Assembly: GCA_936450465.1 (NCBI GenBank)
Contig: OW388303.1
Span: forward strand, 9,083,021 to 9,147,020
Source of the DNA: Gibbula magus
Taxonomy: Eukaryota; Mollusca; Gastropoda; Trochida; Trochidae
Reading direction: 5' to 3'
DNA: 64,000 nucleotides
Shown: positions 50,061-61,805 of the stretch, in pieces
Position numbering within the stretch: the stretch's first letter is position 1
Layout: every line of letters begins with the position of its first letter
Made by a program: the position numbers and the translations under genes
The notes under the pieces: model-generated
Seen by the model: only the letters and a program-made list of their open reading frames with translations
The model's database searches: none
Told to the model about the DNA's origin: nothing

Positions 50061-52091
50061 GATAATGATGATAACTTCAAGTGAGTCATTTGATTTTTCG
50101 CTCCTTTCCTTCAGTTAAAGATTCATTATCAGTTGTGCATGATATTTTATTTGGTCCTACTGTTTTAGTTCATATCTGCTTACTCGACTTTCATCTTCAA
50201 CACCAAATGAAAAACCAAGGAACGGTTTCATGCATGTGTAGTAGCCGACATTTATGACTCTATTTCACGTATGTACTTGTGTTAAAAGACCCCTATTAAA
50301 CGCTATACAACCAAATCTGTCTTCTTATATACTTTTCTTAAAGTTTCCAAAATTACGTTTCACTTAATTAATGGCTGCAGCAAGCCAAGGCCCATTGTCC
50401 GGTTTTCGATCATGACCACGACTTTGAATGGTTGTATTTTCGTTATACTGAACTGATTGACCTTAAACTGTTGTTTTTTTCGGTTAGATATATATGTTAC
50501 CTCACCAACACGATTATGCCCCTTTAATGTAAAGAGTCATACTTGCCATACATGTTCATGTTCATTTACAGATATAATGAAATATATAATTGTATATTTT
50601 GGAATAATTTAAATCATTTTAGGATACTTCAAGGACATCGCTTGATTTGTTTCTGTTTCTTTTTAATGCAGTGTATTATTTTAAAGAAACGTGAAATACT
50701 ATATTAAACTTGAAATACAAACTTGTACTACTCTATCGAGAGAAATTCCACATGTAAATAGTTATCTGGGTGAAACGGACCGTGTATGAGAAACTAATAC
50801 CCTCTCAGTGGCAAGTATTCACCCTACACACACTGGTCGATAACTGATCAATAACACCCATTCAGGACTGATCTGCTATCACTGGAGCGAAACGAGGGTG
50901 TAGTACGTGCCTTAACCAAACTCTGGGAACCTGTCGAACTATTTACACATGGATAGTTTCTTAATCTGTAACAAGCATCAACTGAAATCACGTCGTGTGC
51001 TGGGAACAGAAATAATTACTAATAAAGTAGGCTCTAGGTAATAAGTGTGTATTTGTGTACAGCTGCGTGCCGAATGTTTGTTCATCTAATTGTGTATTTC
51101 AGTGCAAATTTCATGTAAGTAGGCATGTCTTTGAAGCATCATATCAACGCGGAAACATTTTGCATTAAAGAAGACATGTACAGAGGAGTGTTCCATAACA
51201 TTATCTGTTTCTATATCTCATAGTAAACAGTTACAGTTTGGACAGCTCTTTCAAGGGGTCGATCTTTTCAAAACTACGCTTTATTTTTATTTCTGTGAAT
51301 TATTCAGTAAGTGATCAACTTGGTCATACATTCATCATATATTTCGAAAATTAATGAAATATGAAATTTCAAAATTTGACACCTTCTATCATCTTTCATT
51401 ATGCCAAATTTCATAAACATGTACCACTGCCGTGATGATCAGAGGATACTCATTGTCATTATACATGTAGATGGTGTTATTTTATTGACGTTGTAATAAA
51501 CATATATTTACTTGATATTTGCACTAAAATACACAGGGACGTGTTCTGTATTCCAAACAGCAATACTTTACTGTCTTTTAGGCGTTCAGAAATTCTGTTC
51601 ACGTTTTCTTCGTAAATCAAGTAATTAGAATAAACAAAGTATAGCTGCAAACACTGTGGAATAATGCTTCAAATAATATTATTCTCAACATGGATTTATA
51701 TTGTATTGTTCAAAAACTATTATGTTTTTCAACCAGGTCAGTATAAAAATGACATTTACTGAGAAATGTTAAATTATTGACATTTTACCTGTTAATGATA
51801 TTTTTATTGCGATTATACCAACGAACTGTGACACATATTTTACGTATATATTATCATTGAAAGTACGACCCAGAGTGCACAAACTCAATGATTTTCTTAA
51901 AGTCCTTTTATTCCTTTCATTTCTTCTTTTTTTTACAGAATTTAAGGAGTGTATCTTCAATATTTACAGATTGACTGCAAATAAAACCAGTCTTATTTAC
52001 TAACATTTGAAAATAGCATTATTGTAAATACAAAACATAGAATGTTCTTAGACTTGAAAAAGCATTACACAGTAATAATGTATAAACCTAA
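50061..52091. other. AT-rich unique DNA, no gene seen
   Basis: Only one frame reaches 63 codons. A short GATGATAAT run lies at about 50056-50073. Nothing else recognised. Confidence 0.4.
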
Positions 52092-52451
52092 CAAATGCCT
52101 CATGCCATTAAGAAAGTTTAATATAACTGCCTTATGTAATTGGATATACTGCAGTAATCGCCTTGTGCAAAAGAAATAGAAAATAATTGCTTTATGCAAT
52201 TAGATACGATACGGTAATTGCCTTACATGTATACTATAAGAAATACTGAAATAATTGCCTTATGCAATAAGAAATAGAGAAAAAGCTAGTTTATACCGAA
52301 ATGTGAAATATTAATTAAAGATTACTTGAAGCAATGGAAAATATTATTTGAATTTGCCTTAAGCAAAAAGATTTGTATATGATAGTATATGATAGAATAA
52401 TTGCCTTATGAAAAAAAATATGGTAAAGAAAACATTAATAACTTTATGCAA
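52092..52451 (+). repeat. Degenerate interspersed 16-mer array (TAATTGCCTTATGCAA)
   Basis: Nine variants at 52092, 52124, 52155, 52184, 52215, 52252, 52351, 52398 and 52439, at first every 29-37 bp and then more widely. The linkers are not conserved except for a recurrent AAGAAATA. It is either a decayed minisatellite or a cluster of binding sites: ATGCAA resembles POU/octamer half-sites and TTGCNNNA(T) resembles C/EBP-like sites. Not CRISPR: repeats are degenerate and spacing irregular. Confidence 0.7.
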
Positions 52452-52821
52452 AACTTACTTGAAAAGATTTCTTAAACTTGTAAACAAAGAAAAGCCCAAC
52501 AACTTATTTGTTAAAGTTGTTTGTTAAAAAAAAGATAAATACAATATTTTAGGGTATTTACGGTAATTGCAGAAAAGTGGAAAACAGTTAAATTTACTGA
52601 AAATATTGACACCAAAGATAAAATAGCACACAAAATTGAATAACCTTTCGTTAAACTGAACAATTAGAAATTACACTTGCAATTTATAACTTTGCGTTTG
52701 AATTGAAATTGAAATAGCATGAAAACTGACGCCAACACGCTACCAGTTGAAAAATACAAATTAGGCGATAAAGTGAATGAAATGTTACTTAAAATATCCC
52801 TACATTTGTGAGAATTTACTT

Positions 52822-52844
52822 TTACATTACATTACATTACATTG
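52822..52844. repeat. (TTACA)n short tandem repeat
   Basis: Four to five copies of a 5-mer. The rest of 52452-53340 is AT-rich without recognisable features. Confidence 0.8.
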
Positions 52845-53340
52845 ATGATAAAATAATAGTAACCGTTTGTTTGCGATGGCATTTTCTAGAATTTAGAACT
52901 TTTTTATGCAGCGTACATGGGTGCAACCATGTTTGAACGACACGTCCGTTACCAAGGCAGATTACTCCAAAAGAAAAGGTTAAATGCATACCGCTAATGA
53001 GAAAATATTACATAGGGGAAAGATGTCAGCATAAAAGTGTGATTTGGCCGTTTGAGTATACATTTCAATATATGTATAAACTACATAATTGAATGAAATA
53101 AGTGCCCAAAATTATATATATGGCTGTCATTTTATGTACTTATAAACTTTGTTGCTCTTTCGTGTATTTGTTTACAGTGTTCATGTTAGACCACAATGCT
53201 TTGCACTTGAAAATAATGAATTTGACTTATATTTAGACTGGGAAACGAGGTCATTTTCTCCACTTATTTTTTATCGCAAAAACCTGCGAAACATTGTGTA
53301 TACGTTTCAATGCGATAGATGTTTGGCAGTGTTCCGGTAT

Positions 53341-54612
53341 GTCTAACAACATTCTCGATGGCTCTTTAAACCAAAGAGAGTATTGAGTGATATCGATCTT
53401 TTTGTGAAATTTTAAAATATAATACATATATCTTTCAAGCTAAACGTTTTATCTAACTTATCTTGTACATCCTAACTGTCAATCCGACTGAATGAAATGA
53501 ATCGTGCCATTATCTGAAAAGGGCCTTTCTAAATTGGATAACCTGTGCCGAATCCTTTACTTTTGAATGTTTATAATATGTTTTAATCAACGGGCATACA
53601 GTTTATTGTAAGAGTCATATATGGAATATGTATATCGGATTCAAACGGACAATGCACCGCTTCTGGCGTTCGTCAATTAGTCAACGGTAATTCTGGAACC
53701 GTTCTTCAACAGACAAAGGACATTCTTGGATTTTGTAATGTATAATTATGTGATATATGTCAGTATGTGTACATTGGGCGTGTTGTTGCGGTTTCTACAT
53801 ATATAAGACTGTTGTTCGATTTCATTGGAAAAAAAGTTTCAATTATCATATATTTTGGCCATTCGGGGTGAAATATGCAATTTGACTGAAATTATTTGAA
53901 CAGATATGATATCCTGGCACGTATGAAAGCCAAATAAATTATTATGAAAAACACACTGAATGTCCCTTTAATGCATGTATTCCTGTTTTCTGTTATTGCT
54001 GACTATTGATCTTTAGATTTACATTTAATGATAATTTCAATATACATAACAATATTTCAACTACCAGAAACAGTTTCTCTTTTCATATGTAGACTTCAAA
54101 ATCATGCCGGTGGCCCGCGAAAAACTCCCCCACAACGCCCCCACCCCTCCCTCTGAGTCTAAAAACGACCCTCTCTGCGATATATATACAAACCACTCGC
54201 CCAATCGCCCCCTCAATAAAATGCGTCACAAAACGTCAATCTAGGATGAGTGTTGTGAAAACATGGACAACTACTTTATGTTGGATGCTGCACAGTACTG
54301 ATGCGTGAAGCGAACATAAGGTCACTTTCTATCTATAAAATGTAATAGAACCACTTGAAACCTTTACCAGCACTAACTTTGTTTGTTAACCATTTAGTTC
54401 CTTTTAAGAAAAGACTGGGAAATAGTGTTAATGTATTTTAAGATATATTCAAAGGCTTCACATATCAACTACTACATAATGAACGACCATAATCAAAATA
54501 GGGGAATAAAGTAAACCATTTCATTGCGACTTTTCACAATTATTTCTTCCTTATATAATATTTCAGCGGTCTTTCCAAATATTTGTTTGACAATTTATTT
54601 TACAGCGTGGAA
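53341..54612 (+). repeat. Local duplication, block A left part
   Basis: 53485-54240 aligns with 58253-59055 at roughly 85-90 % by eye ('gaatgaaatgaatcgtgcc', 'gggcctttctaaattgga', 'caccgcttctggcgttcg', 'tgaatgtccctttaatgcat', 'aaacgaccctctctgcga', 'aataaaatgcgtcaca'). 54238-54527 is present only here. 54528-54612 aligns with 59056-59136. No protein-coding content recognised. Confidence 0.8.
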
Positions 54613-54622
54613 ATAAATAGCG

Positions 54623-54766
54623 GTTATCATGAGAGTGTGTTTTGGGATGGTCAATATCCTGCATTAGGAATAATCATTGTATTTTGCGAGCCTTGGCGAG
54701 CTAAATACATTGTGTTTATTCCTAATGCAGGATATTTACCATCCCAAAACACACGAGCATGATAAC
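54623..54766. repeat. CGAG-box palindrome at the element's left end
   Basis: Arms of about 60 bp: GTTATCATG-(AGAG)-TGTGTTTTGGGATGG... pairs with ...CCATCCCAAAACACA-(CGAG)-CATGATAAC. The cap reads TGCGAGCCTTGGCGAGCT. CGAG boxes again read in one direction and are unpaired. Confidence 0.9.
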
Positions 54767-55019
54767 TTCTTTATCATAAAATGTCATTCTTCATTCATTT
54801 TGCGCAAATCAGCATGACAACATTATTTCAAAGTTGAACCTAACTGTAACTAAGCGTATTGATATATGCAAATGAACTGCGTGTTATTCTCACAGTTAAA
54901 TGACACAAAATAACGCCTCCTAAATTATGCTTCAGTGAAAATGATTGTTATTTTTGGCATGATCTTAATTTTCAATGTTTTAATACGTTTTAAAATACGT
55001 TTTTCAAATGAAAAATATT

Positions 55020-55140
55020 TAACGTGAGGACAGCGAATTCGAACTCGCGTCCTATCGCTTGTGTAACCATGACTGTAAGCGAATCTCGAAGTGCGAGAGT
55101 TGCTTCCCTTCCGCCCGGTTGCAAATGGCGACTCGCACCA
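55020..55140 (-). repeat. tRNA-like patch inside the insertion
   Basis: The minus strand contains GCGAGTTCGAATTCGC, a T-arm/B-box-like hairpin, followed by TGTCCTCACG. No matching acceptor 5' strand or proper anticodon arm is found, so it is at most a tRNA-derived remnant. Confidence 0.3.
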
Positions 55141-55355
55141 CACGGAGAGCTAAACTGAATGTTAGGCAGCTAATTCTAAAAAACCCTTTACAAAAGTCAT
55201 ATTATGGAACCGTGAAGATTGCCTTTTGATAAATGAATGTGTGACTCAAACTGCCTTTGTTACCTAGCTGTGAGTATTATAAAGTGTTTGCTCGGTAGTT
55301 TTCAATTCACGATGAACATGTTTTGGCACTGCTTGAACATAATAAAATTTTGCCG

Positions 55356-55597
55356 CACTATGCACAACTTCCAAACGCAAGGCATAACTCTTGCCAGTCT
55401 GCATTACTGGCTGATTTAACACCTTGCGGTATTTCCCTCGCTTTCTTGTGTCGAGGCAGTGAATCGCTGCATTGGAAATGCATAGCGGGCCTGGATTTCT
55501 AAACACAGATTTCTTAAGGAAATACTGCAAGGCCTAAATCAGCCAGTAATGGAGACTGGCAAGAGTTATGCCTTGCGTTGGGAACTTGCACTATGCA
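55356..55597. mobile_element. Nested 224-bp fold-back element, 9-bp TSD
   Basis: CACTATGCA at 55356-55364 and 55589-55597 flank an element (55365-55588). Its ends, CAACTTCCAAACGCAAGGCA and (reverse-complemented) CAAGTTCCCAACGCAAGGCA, start terminal inverted repeats of about 70-75 bp. The older copy of the host repeat at 16.8 kb lacks this insert. Long TIRs plus a 9-bp duplication fit a Mutator-like (MULE) MITE better than hAT (8 bp). That class call is inference. Confidence 0.8.
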
Positions 55598-55863
55598 TTG
55601 CACAATGATTTTTTGTTAACATTTCCCAAATTAATGTGGATCTATATGAAATGAAGCATGTATATTTACCTGAAGCTGTTACGCTATAATTGTCACGGTT
55701 ATTACAGGCATTTGAAATGTTAACGCGTGTGACGTCATTTCCAAAAGAAGTTCCGTCACTTGACCTCTGTAATTTGCATCTTTATCCGTATATGACCCCA
55801 ACGGATACCGAAAATATCCGTTGCCTTTATCCTGCCGAGAACACCACCCATTGTATGATAAAT

Positions 55864-57500
55864 GTATGTATCACACCCTGAGATTATTATTACCATTTAA
55901 TTGACGTCTACGTCTGATTTTTCACGTTTTCAAGTTTTCATTTAATTGTCAGTGCATGTTTTTGGCTAAGAAGGACATAATGGAACTAGTTATAGCCTTT
56001 CTTGATGTGTTAACGTCATAACTTATATCCGTTGGCGTAGTTTTTTTTATATACGAACATAATTTTCGCTAGATGGTGCGAAACACATACATGTATATAA
56101 ATATATATATTAAACCTGTCGAAGTATATTAAAGAAGGTCTCATATAAGCCAGAGGTCATCAACCCTTCCATGGTACCATCAGTCCAGTTGTCTGTCGAC
56201 ATTTGGGAGTCAGAGTGCCTTGACTTATTGGCAATTAAAGTTAGTTTGCAATCAGTTGGTTGCATCATTGTATGAAATTTTAAAAAATACAAAATAGCTC
56301 TTTTTGGGTGTTGTAGATTATTAAGTGGAATTAAGATTTGAAAAGTTATTATAAAATAGTTATTCCTGTCTGTAGTCAACGTTAATAGCAATGTGGTTTT
56401 TAATATGCATATCCAGATGGAAATAATTCAATCTTTGTCACCAGTGATTTGTGATGAGAATATGTGTTGGAGTACAGGAGGTATCTGAGATCAAGTGATG
56501 GATCAATATCAGAAATGAATTCTCCCTGGAGACAGAAGGTAACCAAGCGTACCAAGGAGAAGTAATTGTGTCAATGGTGTGACAATGAACAAGCGGAAAT
56601 ATGTCACTATCTTCATGCTGTAGTAGTTTCTCAATTAATTAGTGTGGAGAATATTTCGGTAGTGAAACATTTACAAAGTTGCTCAAGGGAGAAATAGTTT
56701 TGCCAATAATGTAAAAAAAAGTCAGAAAACCTTAACTCTCACTGCAAATTGTGTACCATATTTGGAATAAAGATTATAACACATGTTCCAAATATTGAAC
56801 AGGAAACAAAACATATTTTCAAGATGCAATGTTACTCATGCAAAGAAGTTTTCCTTTTTTTAATTATTTCAATTGAAAACTTTGATCAATTGATTGAATC
56901 CGTGTTTGGAAATTTAGATATAAACTAAAATCTGATTTCAAATCTAATTGTATTTCTTTCTAAGTTTATACATAGCCATGGCTCCTTATTTTCATCTCCA
57001 CACAGGCCTACCCAAGATCAAACTATATGAATAGATCTGAACATGATAAAATAACAACGCTGTAAAAGGACAGTTTTAAATTTCAAAGATTAAACAGTAT
57101 ACGGTGTAGCGATAACATCCTACTCAAGTGACCTTGTTACTTACAAGATGTAGTTCATTTCCTCTGATGTTGGGTAAAGTAAAATATTTTCCCCACGGAA
57201 TAGTAAGCCGGAATAAGAAATGATATTAAAGAGGAACTTGATAAATAAATAAAGAAGGCTTGTCAAGTGTGTTTAAGTTCAGAAAACATCTTTACCAACA
57301 AATTATTCACTATTCACAGTTGAAGTAATTCCATTTGCAACTTTCCAAGAAAAACGTGATTTCTTAAATCATGTTTTGTTTTCTGTTATACATATCATGT
57401 CATAGGCTATAAAACATTATCCATAGTTAGCTGCTCTGTCAGTACAAATAAAATGTAGTTATTGGTTATGTTTGACATAACAGCACAACTATACGTTATT
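55864..57500 (+). repeat. Local duplication, unit A
   Basis: Begins GTATGTATCACACCCTGAGA. Unit B (59141-60190) matches the first part and unit C (60456-61505) the start and end, with internal deletions in C. Conserved blocks include 'ggacataatggaactagtta', 'attaaacctgtcgaag', 'caccagtgatttgtgatgag', 'tctccctggagacagaaggt' and 'agatgcaatgtta'. The 93-codon minus-strand frame here (56110-56391) is frameshifted in unit B by a 2-bp difference, which argues against a conserved protein. Confidence 0.8.
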
Positions 57501-57900
57501 ATCCCCCGCCACAATGAAGTTGGAATATAGAAATGACTGTAAGGCCTAGCTCAATGAAACATAAGATGTGGTATGGTCCTCATGTGTAGATGTGCCTTTT
57601 GTGGTTAGCAATTTCTTTCGAATTTATTTTTAGCCGTTTCCATGGAAGCATACTTTTAAATTTCGTTTAAGGACCAGAACTCAAACACTATTACGCCTAT
57701 CTCAATTAAACTTGATACGTGGAACAGTCATCATATGTAGATGTTCCTTTTTGGCTTTATAACTTCTATAGAATTTTGTTATTAGCCATTTCCATGGAAA
57801 CATAACTTAACATATTGTTTCCTGACCAGAACTCAAATATTTTAAGACATACCTCAATGAAACTTAGTGTGTCATCATGTGTAGCTGTTTATGTCCTTGG
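57500..57900 (+). repeat. Three approximately 145-bp direct repeats
   Basis: Units starting near 57545, 57700 and 57845 share 'cctanctcaatnaaac', 'tcatnatgtgtagatgt.cctttt', 'ttattagcc.tttccatgga' and 'gaccagaactcaaa'. The third is incomplete. Such repeats are familiar from molluscan non-coding DNA (general recollection, not a database match). Confidence 0.7.
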
Positions 57901-57939
57901 GGTTTTCACCTCTTTCTATTTCTTTCTACTATTGTACTA

Positions 57940-58060
57940 TTGTACTACGTTATAATTACAACTACTATTACTCCAACTCCTACTACAGCATTAATACAAC
58001 TACAGCTAATACTGCTTCTACTACTTCTACTCCTTCTACTGTTACTTCATATATTAGTAC
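57940..58060 (+). repeat. Imperfect (ACT)n microsatellite
   Basis: ACT/ACA/GCT-rich trinucleotide tract, corresponding in position to the larger tract at 61.5 kb after unit C. The Leu- and Thr-rich frames across it are artefacts. Confidence 0.75.
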
Positions 58061-58565
58061 TACCACTGGCACATGTGTGCCTTTCGTAAATCGACAAACA
58101 AGCAAAAGAAACAACCACCACTTTTAGAAAGATATTTTTGGATGAGAAATTGCACTGTAAATATATTATTTGCTGTAGCATACCCTTAACGAAACCACGT
58201 CTGTGCCTCCGCGACCTGATCATCAAGCTCTGCAAATCTATGAAGGCAGTCTGAATGAATGAAATGAATCGTGCCATTATCTGAAAAGGGCCTTTCTAAA
58301 TTGGAAAACCTGTGCCAAATCCTTTAATTTTGAATGATATAATACGTTTTAATCAACGGGCATGCAGTGTATTGTAGGAGTCATATATGGAATATGTATA
58401 TGTATATCGGATTCAAACGAACAATACACCGCTTCTGGCGTTCGTCAATTAGTCAACTGTAATTCTGGAACCGTTCTTCAACAGACAAAGAATACTTCGA
58501 TTTTGTAATGTATAATTATGTCATATATGTCAGGGTGTGTAAATGGGACGTGTTGTTTCTGTTTC

Positions 58566-58568
<3 letters not shown>

Positions 58569-58603
<35 letters not shown>
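58569..58603. repeat. Microsatellite (AT)17
   Basis: 35 bp of AT. Block A has only ACATATATAAG at this point, so this is a recent expansion in block B. Confidence 0.9.
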
Positions 58604-58605
<2 letters not shown>

Positions 58606-58881
58606 ACGATTTCATCATTGTTCGTTTTCATTGGGGAAAAGTTTCAATTACCATATATTTTGGCAATTCGGGATGAAATATGCAATTTGACTGAACTTAT
58701 TTGAACGGTTGTGATATCCTGGCACGTATGAAAGCCAAATAAAATATTATGAAAAACACACTGAATGTCCCTTTAATGCATGTGTTCAGGTTTTCTGTTA
58801 CTGCTGACTATTGATCTTTAGATTTACATTTTATGAAAAAACTCCTGCGGCGATTTTCTTTCTTGTGTAAAACACCCCGTC

Positions 58882-58883
<2 letters not shown>

Positions 58884-58912
<29 letters not shown>

Positions 58913-58934
58913 TACTCCCCCCCCCCCCCCCCCC
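58884..58934. repeat. Poly-C tracts C29 and C18
   Basis: Two long C runs separated by TACT, followed by further TACTCCCC units. Confidence 0.9.
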
Positions 58935-59140
58935 TACTCCCCCTCCCCTCCCTCTCAGTTTAAAAACGACCCTCTCTGCGATATACAACCGCCCAAAGCC
59001 TCAACACACCTCTCGCCCCAAAAAAAGAATCGCCCCCTCAATAAAATGCGTCACACGACTTTTCACAATTAGTTCTATTTCAGCGGTAATAAGTCTTTCC
59101 AAATACATTTTGTCAATTTTTTTTACAGCATGGAAATATA

Positions 59141-60190
59141 TGTATGTATCACACCCTGAGATTGTTATAACCATTTGACGTCTACGTCTGATTGTTCATT
59201 TAATTGTCAGTGCATGTTTTTGTCTAAGAAGGACGTAATGGAACTAGTTATAGCCTTCCTTGTGTTAACGTCATAACGTATGTGCGTGTGGGTAGTTTTA
59301 TATACGAACATAATTTTCGCTAGATGGTGTGAAACACATACATGTATATAGATATATATTAAACCTGTCGAAGTTTATTAAAGAAGGTCTCATATACGCC
59401 AGAGGTCATCAAACCTTCCAAGGTACCACCAGTCCAGTTGTCTGTCGACCTTTGGGAGTCAGAGTGCCTCTTGACTTATTTGCAATTAAAGTTAGTTTTC
59501 AATCAGTTGGTTGCATCATTGTACGAAATTAAAACATTACAAAATAGCTCTGTTTGGGTGTTGTAGATTATCAAGTGGAATTAAGATTTGAACATTTATT
59601 ATAAAAGAGTAATTCGTGCCTGTAGTCAACGTTAATAGCAATGTGGTTTTTAATATGCATAGCCAGATGGAAATAATTCAATCTTTGTCACCAGTGATTT
59701 GTGATGAGAATATGTGTTGGAGTACAGGAGGTATCTGAGATCAAGTGATGGATCAATATCAGAAATGAATTCTCCCTGGAGACAGAAGGTAACCAAGCGT
59801 ACCAAGGGAGAAGTACTTGTGTCAATGGTGTGACAATGAACAAGCGGAAATATGTCACTATCTTCATGCTGTAGTAGTTTCTCAATTACTTAGTGTGGAG
59901 AATATTTCGGTAGTGAAAAATTTACAAAGCTGTTCAAGGGAGAAGTAGTTTTGCCAATATTGTAAAACAAAGTCAGAAAAACTTAACTCTCACTGAAAAT
60001 TGTGTACCATATTTGGATAAAGATTATAACACATGTTCCAAATATTGAACAGGAAACAAAACATGTTTTCAAGATGCAATGTTACTCATGCAAAGAAGTT
60101 TTCCTTTTTTTAATTATTTCAATTGAAAGCTTTGATCAATTGATTGAATCCGTGTTTGGAAATTTAGATATAAACTAAAAACTAATTTAA
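59141..60190 (+). repeat. Local duplication, unit B
   Basis: Aligned with unit A over about 1050 bp at high similarity. Its start reads GGAAATATATGTATGTATC, i.e. the empty form of the insertion site (ATATAT instead of ATAAAT). Confidence 0.85.
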
Positions 60191-60271
60191 CATAATCTTC
60201 AAAAACGTGCCACAACGCCTTTAATATTCCTTCGTATTTCACAGCAGATAGCCAAACTGGAAGGTTGAAAT

Positions 60272-60430
60272 TACGTATCACACCCTGAGAATATAATATT
60301 TGATTGACGTCTACTTCTGATTTTTAAATCAAGAAAAGTGTTCATTTAAGTATCAGTTTACATCATAAGCTATGTGCGTGTGTTACTGACATACGAAAAT
60401 AGTTTTCGCTTCGAGGAGAGGCACCTTGGT
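60272..60430 (+). repeat. Local duplication, degenerate partial unit
   Basis: Starts ACGTATCACACCCTGAGA, then 'ttgattgacgtctacttctga' and 'gtgcgtgtg...tacgaaaatagttttcgct'. A shorter, diverged relative of units A-C, lying between B and C. Confidence 0.65.
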
Positions 60431-60449
60431 TGCATATTACAGCGAGGAA

Positions 60450-61505
60450 ATAAATGTATGTATCACACCCTGATATTATTATTACCATTTGATTGATGTC
60501 TACGTCTGATTTTTCACGTTTTCAAATTTTGATTTAATTGTCAGTGCATGTTTTTGGCTAAAAAGGACGTAATGGAACTAGTTAAAGCATTTCTTGATGT
60601 GTTATTAATTAGACTAAAATAAATTAAACCTGTCGAAGTATATTAAAGAAGGTCTCATATAAGCCAGAGGTCATCAACCCTTCCAAGTACCAGTCCAGTT
60701 GTCTGTCGAGCTGTGGTAGTCATAGTGCCTCTTGGCTTATTTTCTGTTCATAGATAATTATTCCATATTGTTATAACTAAAGAACACAGGAGTGTTTTGT
60801 GTGATTTTTTGTGTGTGTTTTCAATTATCATTAATTTTCAATTAATTCAAGATGCAATGTTACACAAGCAAAGAAGTTTTCCACTTGATCAAAGCTTTGA
60901 TCAATTGATTGTATCAGTGTTTGGAAATTTAAGATATAAACTAAAATCTTATTTCAAATCTAATCGTATTTCTTTTTAAGTTTATACAAAGCCACGGCTC
61001 CGTATTTTTCTTCTTCATACAGGCCTACCCAATACAACGTATATGCATAGATCTGGACATGATAAAATAGCAAAGCTGTAAAAGGACAGTTTTAAATGTC
61101 AAAGGTTTAACAGTACAATGTGTAGCGATAAGATCCTACTCAAAGTAACCTTGTTACTTACAAGATCTAGCTCATTTCCCCTGATGTAGGGTAAAGTAAA
61201 ATGTTTTCCCCACAGAATAGTAAGCCGGAATAAGAAATGATTTTAAAAGGGAATCCCGTTAATAAATAAAGAAGGCTTGTCAAATGTGTTTAAGTTCACG
61301 AAACATGTTTTATCAACAATTTATTCACAGTGGAAATAATTTCATTTGTCACTTTCTAAAGGAAAACGTACTTGCTTAATTCATAGTTTTGTTTTCTATT
61401 TGTTTATACATACCATGTTACAGGCTATGAAACATTGTCCATAGTTGAACAACACACATTAGATGAACTTATTGGTTATGTTTGACCTTACAACACAACA
61501 ACGTT
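60450..61505 (+). repeat. Local duplication, unit C
   Basis: Starts ATAAATGTATGTATCACACC (empty insertion site). Resembles unit A at its start (60456-60725) and end (60848-61505), with two internal deletions. The junction to the following trinucleotide tract is at about 61505. Confidence 0.8.
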
Positions 61506-61773
61506 ATTATTATTACCACTATTATTACTACTACTACTACTGCTATTGCTACTGCTACTGCTACTGCTATTACTACTGCTACAGCTACTACTTCTACTGC
61601 TACTACTACTACTCCTGCTGCTACAACTACTTCTACTGCTACTGCTAATACTACTACTACTACTGCTAATACTACAGCAAACACTACTCATACAATTACT
61701 ACTACCGCTACTGCTACTACTACTGCTACAACTACTACTACTACTACTGCTACTGCTGCTACAACTACTACTA

Positions 61774-61805
<32 letters not shown>

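Larger units (their letters stand above)
54613..55863 (+). mobile_element. 1.24-kb insertion with ATAAAT target duplication
   Basis: The sister copy at 60446-60465 reads GGAAATAAATGTATGTATC without interruption. Here GGAAATAAAT (ATAAAT at 54613-54618) is separated from ATAAATGTATGTATC (55858-55863) by 1239 bp. That gives a 6-bp target duplication and an empty site in the same window. The element begins AGCGGTTATCATGAG, with a long palindrome at that end, and ends ...CCATTGTATG. It has no transposase and includes one TGACGTCA (55730-55737). An older copy lies at 15.83-17.09 kb. Terminal inverted repeats between the two ends are not evident, so the transposition class is unclear. Confidence 0.75.
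58253..59136 (+). repeat. Local duplication, block B left part
   Basis: Sister of 53485-54612, differing by a (TA)n at 58569-58603 and expanded C runs (C29 at 58884-58912, C18 at 58917-58934) where block A has only short C-rich words. It lacks the 290-bp segment 54238-54527. The proline-rich frame at 58833-59072 is produced by the C runs. Confidence 0.8.

Noticed and set aside
52092..52451. CRISPR-like array
   Set aside because: Repeats are short and degenerate, spacing is irregular, and the context is an animal genome with no cas genes.
56110..56391. 93-codon minus-strand frame in unit A
   Set aside because: The duplicate in unit B has a 2-bp length difference and stops, so the frame is not maintained.
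58833..59072. Proline-rich 79-codon frame
   Set aside because: It is created by the C29 and C18 homopolymers, and the sister block at 54.1 kb has no such frame.
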